Source: Acidobacteriota bacterium | GTDB lineage: Bacteria > Acidobacteriota > Blastocatellia > Pyrinomonadales > Pyrinomonadaceae | Direction: 5' to 3' | Assembly: GCA_019639175.1 (NCBI GenBank) | Contig: JAHBSK010000006.1 | Span: forward strand, 60,709 to 124,708 | DNA: 64,000 nt | Part shown: positions 43,871-53,005 of the stretch, one piece after another | Numbering within the stretch: the stretch's first letter is position 1 | How the letters are laid out: each line of letters starts with the position of its first letter | The notes under the pieces: model-generated | Database searches by the model: none | What the model saw: the letters and a program-made list of their open reading frames with translations, nothing else | Told to the model about the DNA's origin: nothing | Position numbers and translations under genes: made by a program

Positions 43871-46800
43871 ATGTTAACAAGTCATCAACAAACGACTGTG
43901 GGTACAGGTGCGCCGATTTCGGTAGCCGCCGCTGTCGCAACCGTTCCAGCGGTTTCAGTTCCGGTAGATGAACCGGTTACAGAATTTCAGATAGTGGCTT
44001 ACACTCCGCGATACGTTGTGGGAGGAGCGAACCATCCGGGAGTGATCGTTGAGCCGCCCGGCCTCGCCAATGTCGAACCGCCTCCGATACATTATCGTCC
44101 CTCTTTACCGAGACAACTGTCGGAAACCGGCAAACTCTCGGCAATGCAGATCGAGAGGGTCATCTATGCCGGACAGGCCCACGGGCAACGGCTGGCCGAT
44201 GGTTCCCGTGCCGGAATTAGTATCGGCGACGGGACCGGCACGGGAAAGACCTCTACGCTGGCCGGAATAATCCTCGATAACTGGTTCCGAGGGAGACGAC
44301 GAGCGGTCTGGTTTTCCGTAAAGTCCGATCTGATCGAAGCCGTATCCGATGAGTTCAAGAGGCTCGGCCTTACTCCGCCGATCAAGCTCATCAACGATTT
44401 TCCCACTGACGGAGATATCGACATCGGTGACGGAATAGTCTTTTGCACCTATCGATCACTGATATCCCGTTCGAGGTTAGGCAAACGCCGTATCGACCAG
44501 ATAACCCGCTGGTTAGGAAGCGAAGGCGTTGTCGTTTTCGACGAAGGCCATAAGGCGAAATACGCATTTGCGGATGATCGTGGCAAATCAACCCAGACGG
44601 GAGCAGCCGTTCTTGAGATACAGGATCCAACAAAGTATCCCGAATACAGGGTTGTTTATTCATCGGCTACCTCGGCCGGCGAGGTAAGGCATCTTGCCTA
44701 TATGCTGCGGCTCGGCCTCTGGGGTTATGGAACCAATTTCCCGACAGGGTTTGAGCAGTTTGCCGAAGAGATCGAATCGGGCGGTGTCGGTGCGCTCGAA
44801 ATGGTCTGCCGGGATCTGAAAGCAATGGGCCGATACCTGTGCGGAAACCTTAGCATGGGAACCGATCCTAAGTCCGGCCTTGCGGTAGAGTTCCGCGAAG
44901 TCACGCATTGGCTTACACCGGCCCAGCGCCGGATGTACGATGCGATGGCCCAGGGCTGGCAGCAAGTACTTCGAAACATCCATCGAGCCCTTGATCTGAC
45001 CAATTCAGGAAAGACCACGCGGGCGCAGGCTCTAAACCAGTTTTGGGCTGAGCATCAAAGGTGTTTTCGGAATCTCATCACAGCATTCAAGGTTCCGACG
45101 CTGATTCGTGAGATCGAAGAAGCTCTCGGTAAAAGGCAGTCAGTCGTTGTTTCACTAACCGGGACAGGTGAGAGCCAGACGAAGAAACAGATCGAACGCG
45201 CCGCCGATCAGGAAGAAGCCATCGACGCTCTGGATTTCAGCCCGCGTGAGACCCTTACAAGACTTGTAGCCCAATGTTTCCCAACTGCCTGTTTTCAGGA
45301 ACGGACCAATCCGCATTCCGGAAACGTCGAGCATATTCCTCTTCTCGATGCCGAAGGCAATCAAGTTGAGAGTAGAGCAGCGTTGGAAATTCGGGCGGAA
45401 CTGCTTGATAAGCTTTCGGTTCTCGAAGTGCCCGAGCATCCGCTTGACCAGCTTGTGAATTACTTCGGTGTTGAAAACGTCGCTGAGATGACGGGGCGCA
45501 AAAAACGGCTGATCCGGACGGCAAACGGAACGCTCGAATATCGTCCCCGCCAGCTTCCCGGCGTTCCTTCAAAGCTCATCAATCTCTACGAGAAGAATGC
45601 GTTTCAAAACGGTGATAAACGGATCGCTATCATGTCGGAGGTTGCTTCTACGGGCGATAGCCTGCACGCAGGGGAGCAGGTAAAGAACCAGCAGCGGCGA
45701 CTTCACATCGCGGGTGAACTGAAATGGTCGGCGGATAAGCAGATACAGGACTTCGGTCGAACCAATCGAACGGCACAGGTAGCACCGCCGATCTATATGC
45801 TTGTCTTCACCGAACTGGGAGGCGAGAAAAGGTTCTCAGCCACGATCGCCCGCAGGCTCGGAAATATGGGAGCCTTGACAAAAGGGGACAGAAAAGCCGA
45901 AAAAGCAGGCAATCTTGATAAATACAATCTCGAATCGAAAGAGGGCCGGTCAGCCTTGAATGTTGTAATCACAAGCATTATGCGCGGGGTCGAGATCGCC
46001 GGCATCGGGGATCCAAGACAGGCATTGGATGATATGGGACTGATAAAAACCGTCGATGGCATCGAACAAGTCCCCGACAGTGAGAAATCCAATATCCCCC
46101 GATTTCTGAATCGCCTGCTTTCGCTCGAAGTTGACCGTCAGAATGCGTTGTTCGACTATTTCTATGAGACATTCCTTGAAACTCTCGAATATCTCAAACA
46201 GAACGGAAAACTGGATGACGGAATGGAAGATCTGAAAGCAATGTCGGTTGAGATCGCTGAGCCTCCGCAAGTCTTGCACTCGGATGCTCTTACGTCGGCG
46301 AAGACCGTCTATTACAATCTCGACGTCAAGGTGGCGACGAAACCGGCGAGGTACAAGGAGTTGTTGATGGGCTGCGCTCATCGGTTCTTCCAGGATCGTC
46401 GTGACGGTTCATTTGTCGCTGTTCGCCGCACAATGGCCCACACCGATGTCGAAACGGGTGCAAGATATCAAATGTTCTCGATATCGAAGCCGACCGGCCG
46501 GAACCTTTCCTATATCCGAGAGAATGAATTGAATCAAAAGTACCAAGTTGTTCCGAACGGTAAAGCGGAAGCATGGTGGCTTAACGAGGAAGCCAAGATA
46601 CCATCGTTCGAGCAAAAAACGGTCCATCTTCTTAGCGGAGCCTTGTTGCCGATATGGAAATACCTTAAGACTCTCAGTCAGCAGGCCCTTAATATCGTCA
46701 GAACCACAACGGATGATGGAACAAGGCTTGTCGGTGTCAGAATATCCGAGGATTCACTTCGTGATCTCTTTGCTCATTTCGGAATGCGTTCCGATATTCC

Positions 46801-47203
46801 GACAACCGCGCCGGAAGTTCTCCGTCTTGTCGAGCAGAACACGGCCAATCTTATTGGGGATATCTCTATTAGGACGGCAAGGTTTCAGGGGACGTTGCTG
46901 ACGGAAGTGTGTCCGTCCACTGCGGAGCAGATCCGGGAACTTCGCGGGATGGGGCTTGTAAATATCGTCCAGCACGGCAAACAAAGATTCTTTCTGCCGC
47001 AGGAGTCACCGCTGAAAGCCCTTGAAGAAATACTTGCTCTTTATCCGCCGCAATCCACGGATATTGACTTCCTGCCTGAAATGGAGCGAAGCGCGGTAAT
47101 GCTTGAAAGTAGCGAAGCGGTGAGTCTTCCGGAATGGCTGATCGAACCTCACGAAACAGATACGGCATGTCTTCGTGAGGTCCGTGATTCAAAGTTGTTC
47201 TAA
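43871..47203 (+). CDS. Strawberry-notch-like SF2 helicase
   Basis: A 1110-aa protein of the SNO helicase group. After about 80 low-complexity residues the core starts with RQLSETGKLSAMQIERVIYAGQAHGQRL, then Walker A ISIGDGTGTGKTSTLAG (near 115-131), the VWFSVKSDLIEAV motif Ia, and Walker B VVVFDEGHKAK (near 220). The C-terminal helicase half holds IAIMSEVASTGDSLHAGEQVKNQQRR and DKQIQDFGRTNRTAQ, the distinctive SNO version of motifs V and VI. About 350 further residues with no known domain follow. Part of an operon-like run with the methylase; likely a DNA translocase acting on element DNA during entry or replication. Confidence 0.88.
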   Translation: MLTSHQQTTVGTGAPISVAAAVATVPAVSVPVDEPVTEFQIVAYTPRYVVGGANHPGVIVEPPGLANVEPPPIHYRPSLPRQLSETGKLSAMQIERVIYAGQAHGQRLADGSRAGISIGDGTGTGKTSTLAGIILDNWFRGRRRAVWFSVKSDLIEAVSDEFKRLGLTPPIKLINDFPTDGDIDIGDGIVFCTYRSLISRSRLGKRRIDQITRWLGSEGVVVFDEGHKAKYAFADDRGKSTQTGAAVLEIQDPTKYPEYRVVYSSATSAGEVRHLAYMLRLGLWGYGTNFPTGFEQFAEEIESGGVGALEMVCRDLKAMGRYLCGNLSMGTDPKSGLAVEFREVTHWLTPAQRRMYDAMAQGWQQVLRNIHRALDLTNSGKTTRAQALNQFWAEHQRCFRNLITAFKVPTLIREIEEALGKRQSVVVSLTGTGESQTKKQIERAADQEEAIDALDFSPRETLTRLVAQCFPTACFQERTNPHSGNVEHIPLLDAEGNQVESRAALEIRAELLDKLSVLEVPEHPLDQLVNYFGVENVAEMTGRKKRLIRTANGTLEYRPRQLPGVPSKLINLYEKNAFQNGDKRIAIMSEVASTGDSLHAGEQVKNQQRRLHIAGELKWSADKQIQDFGRTNRTAQVAPPIYMLVFTELGGEKRFSATIARRLGNMGALTKGDRKAEKAGNLDKYNLESKEGRSALNVVITSIMRGVEIAGIGDPRQALDDMGLIKTVDGIEQVPDSEKSNIPRFLNRLLSLEVDRQNALFDYFYETFLETLEYLKQNGKLDDGMEDLKAMSVEIAEPPQVLHSDALTSAKTVYYNLDVKVATKPARYKELLMGCAHRFFQDRRDGSFVAVRRTMAHTDVETGARYQMFSISKPTGRNLSYIRENELNQKYQVVPNGKAEAWWLNEEAKIPSFEQKTVHLLSGALLPIWKYLKTLSQQALNIVRTTTDDGTRLVGVRISEDSLRDLFAHFGMRSDIPTTAPEVLRLVEQNTANLIGDISIRTARFQGTLLTEVCPSTAEQIRELRGMGLVNIVQHGKQRFFLPQESPLKALEEILALYPPQSTDIDFLPEMERSAVMLESSEAVSLPEWLIEPHETDTACLREVRDSKLF

Positions 47204-47632
47204 CTTAATCCGTTTTTAAGGTGGTCAGGACTGTTCTATGTCTTCCTGCAAAAGGTCTATGTAGCCGTTATAAACGAAGAGGCGGTCACGTAACTTTCCC
47301 GTGTAAAGCCAATGACAAAGTTTCCAGTCTCTTCTTTTCTCAACGCCAATGAACAGAAAAGAACTTTTCTTTGTAAAAGCGACTAAGAAAAGATAGCCCT
47401 TACTTTTTTCTTAGCGGATGATCCTGAGTTAGTTATTTTCTTATCCAGCCATTGATCCCCCAAAAGTTAGGTATTCAAAAGTAACCACGCTGTCAAATGC
47501 GGGTTTTTAGATATGTAGGCTGAAATATCGGAGTAGTGAATCTGGTTCTTCCAACACGGACGAGCCTGCAACACGAACCGAATCAGCCCTGCACTTTTGA
47601 AACTTGGAGTATTAACGGGGAGATTTTGCCTT
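47204..47632. other. Non-coding region upstream of the sigma-54 activator
   Basis: 429 bases without a gene. It holds AGAAAAG and CTTTTCT arms at 47355-47370, and an inverted repeat CTAAGAAAA (47383-47391) with TTTTCTTAG (47406-47414) that forms a hairpin with a T-rich right arm, possibly a terminator. The rest is AT-rich leader with no recognisable riboswitch or RNA gene. No sigma-54 site was seen here, so the activator gene is probably read from a housekeeping promoter. Confidence 0.5.
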
Positions 47633-48709
47633 ATGGCCTATAAATATACTGTCGGCGATCGCTGCAAGGGATCGTCAATACTGGAAGAAAAGATAAATTT
47701 ATATGCGAGAGTCCCACATTACGTTCTTATAACTGGCGAGAGGGGCACCGGAAAGACGACTTTAGCCAGACGGCTCCATGAAATGAGTCCGCGATCACAG
47801 AAAGAGTTTGTAAGCGTCAACTGCGCCAGCTTCACAGCAGAGCTTCTTGAATCAGAGCTATTTGGATACGAGAAAGGGGCATTCACGGGAGCGAATGCGG
47901 CGAAGTCCGGGCTATTCGAGACGGCGGGTGGCGGCACTCTTTTTCTCGATGAGGTCGGCGAACTGTCATTGGCTCTTCAGGCCAAACTCCTAAAGGCCGT
48001 CGAGGAGAAACGCATCCGCCGAGTAGGCGGCAACCGTGAGCGGGACATAGATGTAAGGATCGTTGCCGCTACTTCACGGGACCTTGGTGCGATGGTGCGT
48101 GAGGGAGCATTCCGGGCCGACCTTTTGGACCGCCTGAACATCCTTCAGCTTGAGACGATTCCGCTTCGTTTCCAACAGGAGCGGATCCGCGAACTGTTCA
48201 TTCGTCAGATGAACAAGGAAAGTGCCGCAGTCGGACGAGTATGCCCGTTCGTTATTGACGATGGGGCCCTTGCGGCGGTCGAACTGCTTGAATGGCGAGG
48301 CAATTATCGGGAACTCAAAAACTTTGCCGCCCGTCTTGCTGTCCAGGCGTTCGACTCCCCTTCGATCACAGAAGAGATAGTTATCGACATGGCCGAAAGC
48401 GGATACAACCCAACAAAAGATTCCAACCTATTTATTGCTCAGGGTATTCATCTGAACCGGCCGAACATCGTGACCGTAACCCTAAATGCCGATACGGACG
48501 ATCTTGACAGTGTTTATGTGAAGGCGGCGGCTACGTTCATCGAACACGCCCTCAAGCGATCCCGTGGTAATCTGCGTCGAGCCGCACGTTCGATAGGGAC
48601 GACGCATTCGACGATCTCACGGATCTTGAAGAAGCACCGGGAAAGGGTTACGGATGATCCTTATTCTCCCGGAGAGATAAAGGAAGCTGCCCAATCAGTT
48701 GCGGCCTGA
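47633..48709 (+). CDS. Sigma-54-dependent AAA+ transcriptional activator
   Basis: A 358-aa bacterial enhancer-binding protein. Walker A is GERGTGKT (35-42), the sigma-54-contacting loop is GAFTGA (82-87), and Walker B lies in [12 protein letters not shown] (about 98-109), followed by [11 protein letters not shown] and the GNYRELKN helix. A Fis-type helix-turn-helix closes the protein ([30 protein letters not shown]). There is no receiver, GAF or PAS domain; the AAA+ core starts near residue 10, so activity must be set by expression level or a partner. GGGGAG ten bases before ATG 47633 supports the start over an earlier TTG. It is the obvious candidate activator for the sigma-54 promoters of this element. 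Confidence 0.93.
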   Translation: MAYKYTVGDRCKGSSILEEKINLYARVPHYVLITGERGTGKTTLARRLHEMSPRSQKEFVSVNCASFTAELLESELFGYEKGAFTGANAAKSGLFETAGGGTLFLDEVGELSLALQAKLLKAVEEKRIRRVGGNRERDIDVRIVAATSRDLGAMVREGAFRADLLDRLNILQLETIPLRFQQERIRELFIRQMNKESAAVGRVCPFVIDDGALAAVELLEWRGNYRELKNFAARLAVQAFDSPSITEEIVIDMAESGYNPTKDSNLFIAQGIHLNRPNIVTVTLNADTDDLDSVYVKAAATFIEHALKRSRGNLRRAARSIGTTHSTISRILKKHRERVTDDPYSPGEIKEAAQSVAA

Positions 48710-48744
48710 AGCCGCCAAGCATTACCTATTCTTCTTGTAAAGAA

Positions 48745-48801
48745 GCCGTCTATGATTTGGAGATGTCCATGTTTTATAAGCATCTCAAAATTATAGACGG
48801 C
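48745..48801. terminator. Long hairpin after the activator gene
   Basis: A 21-base inverted repeat: 48745-48765 pairs with 48781-48801 with only two mismatched positions, both compatible with G-U pairing, around a 15-base loop. A short T run follows, so it is probably the terminator of the activator gene. Its length is unusual for a plain terminator, and it may also act as a protein-binding or RNA-regulatory element ahead of the PRTRC operon. Confidence 0.65.
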
Positions 48802-48992
48802 ATATTTTTCGGCCTGTTGTCCTGACACACTCTTATAATACCCACCTTCTCAACCGGCACTGTCTTAAGGGCTTACCCGATTCCATACCCGATAATTTGT
48901 TTCTATTTGCTCGTTTGGCGCGCGGCAACCGGTAAACCTGCATTCGAAACGAAAAAACAAGCGGAGGACAGCGGTGTGGAGTGAACAATAAT

Positions 48993-50240
48993 ATGGAAAT
49001 TTTGACCAGCGGTTCTTTCGTACCGCTCGAAAATCGGGAGAAGATCGACCAGCTGATCTATACGGCCAGAGAGATCGCGACGGAACTGAGCAAAGCTGAT
49101 GGCTTTCGGAACAGCGGCCAGACCAATCATCAACTCGGACTTGAAGTTTGGGACGGGGCGGAATATGTCTGCCGCGCCCACGAGGAAGCAAATATCAGGA
49201 ATCTATTTCTGAGCAAGTTCCTTGAACGGCTACGAGAGATCGACAAGGAAAACAACATTCATGCAAAGACGGGTGTGGTAGCCAGACCTGTCAATACCGC
49301 AACAGTTCAACAGTCCGCTCCTGCCGTTCCAGCACGACCGCCGAAGCTACCGGCTAAAATAACAGTGCCGGAGCAGCCGCCTCAAACAACGGGTCAGGAT
49401 GAATATCTCGGTATGGTCTCAGCGGATGACGAGCCGGAGGTTCCGACACCCTCATACGCCGACGAGTGCGTAACCGGTTACGATCCAGCCTTCGAGGCCT
49501 TAGTGGAGAGGCTCGACAATGAACTGCCGGAGCAACAGCAGCAAGAAGCCGCAGAAGTACCATCAGAGCCGATAATCGCGGAACCGTCACCGCCCCCAGT
49601 TGCCGATGGGTCGTCCGTCGAAGAAACGACACAGATTCAACCGACTTCGTTTGAGCAACCCGTTCAGAGCGACGCTGCTGGTCATAAGGGTCAAACGGAG
49701 GTAGCAGTCACCGAAAAATCTGCCGAGGAACCCGATCCGGAGCCTCCGACTGCGGTTGAGCTAAACACTTCCAACGTTCCCGCTGTGAACGAGGTCCAAC
49801 CCGAAGCTGCGGTAACGGTCGAGTCGGAACAGATCGAATCCATAGTCATTGCCGAGAAGGAGCCGTATAATTTTGACGGCTGTACGGTGACGGCCGTGGT
49901 GCAGCTTCTTCCCGAAGCCGAAGGCGTGAGGAAATGTGTTGTGAGTGTAAGGACACACGATTTCACTCCCAGGGTGGCAATCGTGGATGTGACAACGGCA
50001 AACGCTCTCCCCCAAATCTCAGGAGCGTTGGGAATTGCTTTCGAGCAATACAGGAATGAGCTGCCGGCAAGGGCTGCGGATAAGTTGAAGAAGGAAAAAC
50101 CGGCGGCGAAAAAACAGTCCAAGTCCGGTTCAAAGAACGCATCGGCCCAAACAAAGGCGAAGAACCCCGAGTCAACCGCTTCTCCTTCGACGCCGCCTGC
50201 TGCGACGGAACAAAGCCAGCAGGGGCTTTTCGCATCATAG
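48993..50240 (+). CDS. PRTRC system protein E-like
   Basis: A 415-aa acidic protein opening the PRTRC cluster. Residues 1-90 are a helical domain. Residues 100-280 are a low-complexity Pro/Glu/Val linker. A compact C-terminal domain follows (YNFDGCTVTAVVQLLPEAEGVRKCVVSVRTHDFTPRVA), with a helix EQYRNELPARAADKLKKEK and a Lys/Ala-rich tail ending QQGLFAS. The tail layout resembles PRTRC protein E, which usually has only that C-terminal part. A GTG at 48981 is an alternative start; ATG 48993 has GGAG eleven bases upstream. Biochemical role unknown. Confidence 0.6.
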   Translation: MEILTSGSFVPLENREKIDQLIYTAREIATELSKADGFRNSGQTNHQLGLEVWDGAEYVCRAHEEANIRNLFLSKFLERLREIDKENNIHAKTGVVARPVNTATVQQSAPAVPARPPKLPAKITVPEQPPQTTGQDEYLGMVSADDEPEVPTPSYADECVTGYDPAFEALVERLDNELPEQQQQEAAEVPSEPIIAEPSPPPVADGSSVEETTQIQPTSFEQPVQSDAAGHKGQTEVAVTEKSAEEPDPEPPTAVELNTSNVPAVNEVQPEAAVTVESEQIESIVIAEKEPYNFDGCTVTAVVQLLPEAEGVRKCVVSVRTHDFTPRVAIVDVTTANALPQISGALGIAFEQYRNELPARAADKLKKEKPAAKKQSKSGSKNASAQTKAKNPESTASPSTPPAATEQSQQGLFAS

Positions 50241-50275
50241 ACCGCAGCAGGCTCACACATCCCGGAGAAACATTT

Positions 50276-50545
50276 ATGGAACAGAAAAATGACAGTCCGG
50301 CCGCCGAAACGAAGGCGGCCGAGGAAACGAGCGCCCAGATCGTTACGGACCCAAAGGCGACGATAAAGATCGAGGGTCAGGAATTCGATCTTGACGCCGT
50401 TCTTGCTCAAGAGGATCAGACTTTGAAGACCGTGCTTCAGCCCCACTTTTCTTCTATTGAGGGTGCAAATATCACTCGCGAGATAAAGGAAGGCAAACTC
50501 ACGGTCACGATCGTCAAGCGTCCTCAGTATAAAGGAATGCGATGA
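50276..50545 (+). CDS. PRTRC system protein C (ubiquitin-like)
   Basis: An 89-aa protein. After a charged 25-residue head, residues 29-89 have a small beta-grasp-like pattern: TIKIEGQEFDLDAV, a helix around TLKTVLQPHF, then GANITREIKEGKLTVTIVKRPQYKG. PRTRC protein C is described as ubiquitin-like and is encoded near a JAMM peptidase and a ThiF/E1-like protein, both present here. It ends YKGMR, so an exposed C-terminal diglycine is not visible; if it is conjugated, the mechanism is not the classical one. The stop overlaps the next gene as ATGA. Confidence 0.72.
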   Translation: MEQKNDSPAAETKAAEETSAQIVTDPKATIKIEGQEFDLDAVLAQEDQTLKTVLQPHFSSIEGANITREIKEGKLTVTIVKRPQYKGMR

Positions 50546-50784
50546 TCCGCGAATCTCCTTTGGAAATCCTTGTTAAGGAAAAGGAACAGGTCAATCCGGC
50601 GATCCTTTTGGCGGAGGAGTTTTTGCGAAGAGATGCGGGAGATCTCTTAAGTGCCGAGGATATAAGTCGGGCGGAGGATATTCTTCAAAGCAGTAGTCTG
50701 GAAATAAAGATACTGGAAGGACAACTCGAAAATTTCGCGGGGCTTCCGGCGACGCCGTCGCTCATCATTCCTGTCGGCTTCTGA
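50542..50784 (+). CDS. Small unknown protein in the PRTRC cluster
   Basis: An 80-aa acidic, mostly helical protein (REFLRR-type helices: AILLAEEFLRRDAGDLLSAED, then RAEDILQSSSLEIKILEGQLE). No family recognised. It overlaps the ubiquitin-like gene by four bases, so it is translated together with it and may be a partner. Followed 16 bases later by the next gene. Confidence 0.6.
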   Translation: MIRESPLEILVKEKEQVNPAILLAEEFLRRDAGDLLSAEDISRAEDILQSSSLEIKILEGQLENFAGLPATPSLIIPVGF

Positions 50785-50800
50785 TCTTGAGGCTTAGTGT

Positions 50801-51625
50801 ATGTGTTTGGGTTCTGAAAGCGCCGGGCTTCTAACCGGGCAATTTCGCGACCGGCTCTTAAAGTCGATCGAGTATCTGAAATTCAAGGCCCGGAATCACA
50901 ACGCTGTCGCTGCCCATGACTATGTTTCGTCCGTTATTTCCGAGCAGGAGAAATACGGGGTCTATCGTGATCTCTTTCCACAGGAATGGGCGACTTCGCA
51001 GGCCAGTTTCTATCAAAAGGGTTACTACATAAAATACAGCGAAAGGACCAACGAGCTATTTCACCTGATCAACAATAAATGTTTCCCTTTGCTCGACTAT
51101 CTGGCTGATGATCGTGAAAACGAGTTCGAAAATTTCTACATTCCGCCCCTCAATATGGATCTCTGCTGCGAGGACATATATTTCGAGAATCTGAACACAA
51201 GTTACGCGGCCGGACTGATCTTCTATTTTCCTGATGATGCGTGGGAGTACCTGAATGAGCGGTTCAGATTGTCCAAACGTCATTTTCCGAAGATCAATCC
51301 AGATCCTCATCCGGGGGTCTGGAAGGAGAAAGGCTGTATTTTCGGTGATCTGTTGAGGTTTATCGATCACTCAACCGACAATCCCTGGCTCGACAGCATC
51401 TATTGTCAAATGTCGGACTGGTATGGGTTCAATCTTGAAACCATACAAGAGTTGAGCAGAGAATACGGGGCGGCATGCAAGCTATTAGAGGGTCTCAAGC
51501 CACTTGACGCACTCATCGAAGCTCATCCGAAAAAGATGCTGTCGGCACTTATCGACTTTTGGAACAATGGAAATTTACCGGATGAAACCACGCTCTCTCC
51601 TACAAGAACCGGCAGAGTTTCTTAA
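50801..51625 (+). CDS. Unknown PRTRC-cluster protein (position of protein F)
   Basis: A 274-aa soluble protein rich in aromatic residues (FPDDAWEYLNERF, PWLDSIYCQMSDWYGFNLETI). The gene lies between proteins C and B, where the PRTRC cluster often carries protein F. The sequence does not let me confirm that family. Structure appears mainly helical with a central FYIPPLNMDLCCEDIYFENL section. Start ATG 50801 has no strong ribosome binding site (GAGGCTTAGTGT upstream). Confidence 0.6.
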   Translation: MCLGSESAGLLTGQFRDRLLKSIEYLKFKARNHNAVAAHDYVSSVISEQEKYGVYRDLFPQEWATSQASFYQKGYYIKYSERTNELFHLINNKCFPLLDYLADDRENEFENFYIPPLNMDLCCEDIYFENLNTSYAAGLIFYFPDDAWEYLNERFRLSKRHFPKINPDPHPGVWKEKGCIFGDLLRFIDHSTDNPWLDSIYCQMSDWYGFNLETIQELSREYGAACKLLEGLKPLDALIEAHPKKMLSALIDFWNNGNLPDETTLSPTRTGRVS

Positions 51626-51643
51626 ACCAAAGCGAACGGTAAT

Positions 51644-52321
51644 ATGGAAAACAATGTGATCCCTCCAGACGCTTCGGCAGCCCTTTACTTTCTTCCCGGA
51701 CAATATCTTTTTGAGACTTTCGGGGAGAATGGACACCGCCTGAAGGCCTTGTCGAGTCAGCAGGTAAGCCGGGCCTTTCGGGATCTGCGAACAGATACCG
51801 GATGGCTCGACCGGAGTGTGCTTAGGTATTGTGAGGCTGCGTACGGCAATGCGATGCTGTCTTATCTCCCGGCCGGCAGCCGGAACATATCGGTCAAGTG
51901 TTCAGATGGAGTCGTAAGAGACATCACGGTTCCTTTGCCGACTCTTATTCTTCTCGGCAAAGGCCGAAATTACTATCTTTGGGCGACCACCGCAAGGAAT
52001 GTTTCCGAGAAGACACGGCTTGCCGTCGCCCCGCTCCCGAACATCGACGACGCGAGGATATGTTTCGGCAAGAATGAAGTTCCGGAAACCCATCCTTCAA
52101 CTCTAAAGCGGGTTTGGAAGCTGATCCTTGATACTCCCTTTAACGGCGATAATGCGACTGGAAAGTGTCAAACGGGCGGCGACGTCCGCGTTCTTCTCAC
52201 AAAGTTGGCGGAGGACAAAGCGAAAAAGTTTCCGACGACGCAACTCATTGTTTCAACCAGCACCATAGGGCACGCCTGGGAAGCCATTGTCGGAGGGCAG
52301 AGATACGACCGCCGTTTCTAA
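51644..52321 (+). CDS. PRTRC system protein B
   Basis: A 225-aa protein matching the described PRTRC B arrangement: an N-terminal half with strand-rich sequence (AALYFLPGQYLFETF) and the conserved central line TGWLDRSVLRYCEAAYGNAMLSYLPAG, and a C-terminal half with TLILLGKGRNYYLWATT and APLPNIDDARICFGKNEVP. PRTRC B is of unknown biochemical role but always near the JAMM and ThiF members. It is followed 27 bases later by the JAMM gene. Confidence 0.78.
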   Translation: MENNVIPPDASAALYFLPGQYLFETFGENGHRLKALSSQQVSRAFRDLRTDTGWLDRSVLRYCEAAYGNAMLSYLPAGSRNISVKCSDGVVRDITVPLPTLILLGKGRNYYLWATTARNVSEKTRLAVAPLPNIDDARICFGKNEVPETHPSTLKRVWKLILDTPFNGDNATGKCQTGGDVRVLLTKLAEDKAKKFPTTQLIVSTSTIGHAWEAIVGGQRYDRRF

Positions 52322-52348
52322 CCTGGACCTTACTTCTAAATATCATCT

Positions 52349-53005
52349 ATGTCATCGAATCTTATTGCATTCCCGACTTTGGTCGGGCATCACGTCGCTG
52401 TGACCGGGAATGATCCTATTGAGGCGGCTCTTTTTGAATATCTTCTCGCGGGGAATGGGTTGTTCGTCCGTGCGAAACGAAAGGAGTTCAGCGTGTGCCT
52501 TCCTCTGAGTGAGCAAAGGATATCCGGTCTTCCGGATATGCCGGTCGGTATTTCCTGGACGAGACCGGGAATTCCAGCGTCATTGTGGGAACTCGTGCTT
52601 CTTCACGCTCAGCTAAAGCACACATCCACCGACTTCAGGGAAGAGGTATATCTCATCTACTGGGACAAGGCACTTGAAAAATGGGCATGGCGTCCCGCCG
52701 GCCTCGAAAATAACCGGGTATCGACCATTGCCGATGATACATTGCCCGAATACGCGGACTGCTGTATCGAACTGCACACCCACCCTCCCGGTGCGCTGCA
52801 TTTCAGTGGAGCCGACGACCGTGACGAACTCGGCAAGTTTCGCATCTTTGCCATCCTGATAGACGTTCACGGCAAGCCTAAAATACGGTTCCGTTGCGGG
52901 GTATACGATCATCTTGTTCCGATACCGGCAGCCTGGGTCGGCGAAATGCCGAAGGGGATCATCGACCTGAACGAGATCGATGCGGTTGTGGAGAAACTTC
53001 CATGA
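52349..53005 (+). CDS. PRTRC system protein A (JAMM peptidase-like)
   Basis: A 218-aa protein with an intact JAMM zinc motif: His143, His145, Ser153 and Asp156 (ELHTHPPG...FSGADD), the H-x-H-x7-S-x2-D signature of deubiquitinase-type isopeptidases. The fold context (YLIYWDKALEKWAW, then the motif, then IFAILIDVHGKPKIRFRCGVY) fits JAB domains. It could remove or mature the ubiquitin-like protein C. Its stop overlaps the ThiF gene start (ATGA), so the two are coupled, which matches the usual JAMM/E1 pairing in bacterial ubiquitin-like systems. Confidence 0.88.
   Translation: MSSNLIAFPTLVGHHVAVTGNDPIEAALFEYLLAGNGLFVRAKRKEFSVCLPLSEQRISGLPDMPVGISWTRPGIPASLWELVLLHAQLKHTSTDFREEVYLIYWDKALEKWAWRPAGLENNRVSTIADDTLPEYADCCIELHTHPPGALHFSGADDRDELGKFRIFAILIDVHGKPKIRFRCGVYDHLVPIPAAWVGEMPKGIIDLNEIDAVVEKLP

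Noticed and set aside
41710..47203. DISARM or restriction-modification system
   Set aside because: A methylase and helicase are present, but DrmB/DUF1998, a PLD nuclease or any restriction endonuclease are not; the helicase is of the Strawberry-notch type.
48860..48880. Additional sigma-54 promoter before the PRTRC operon (GGCACTGTCTTAAG)
   Set aside because: The -24 half is present but the -12 position reads TTAAG instead of TTGC.
49691..50446. 251-codon minus-strand frame across the PRTRC E and C genes
   Set aside because: Shadow of the Pro/Glu-rich coding sequence and spans two real genes.
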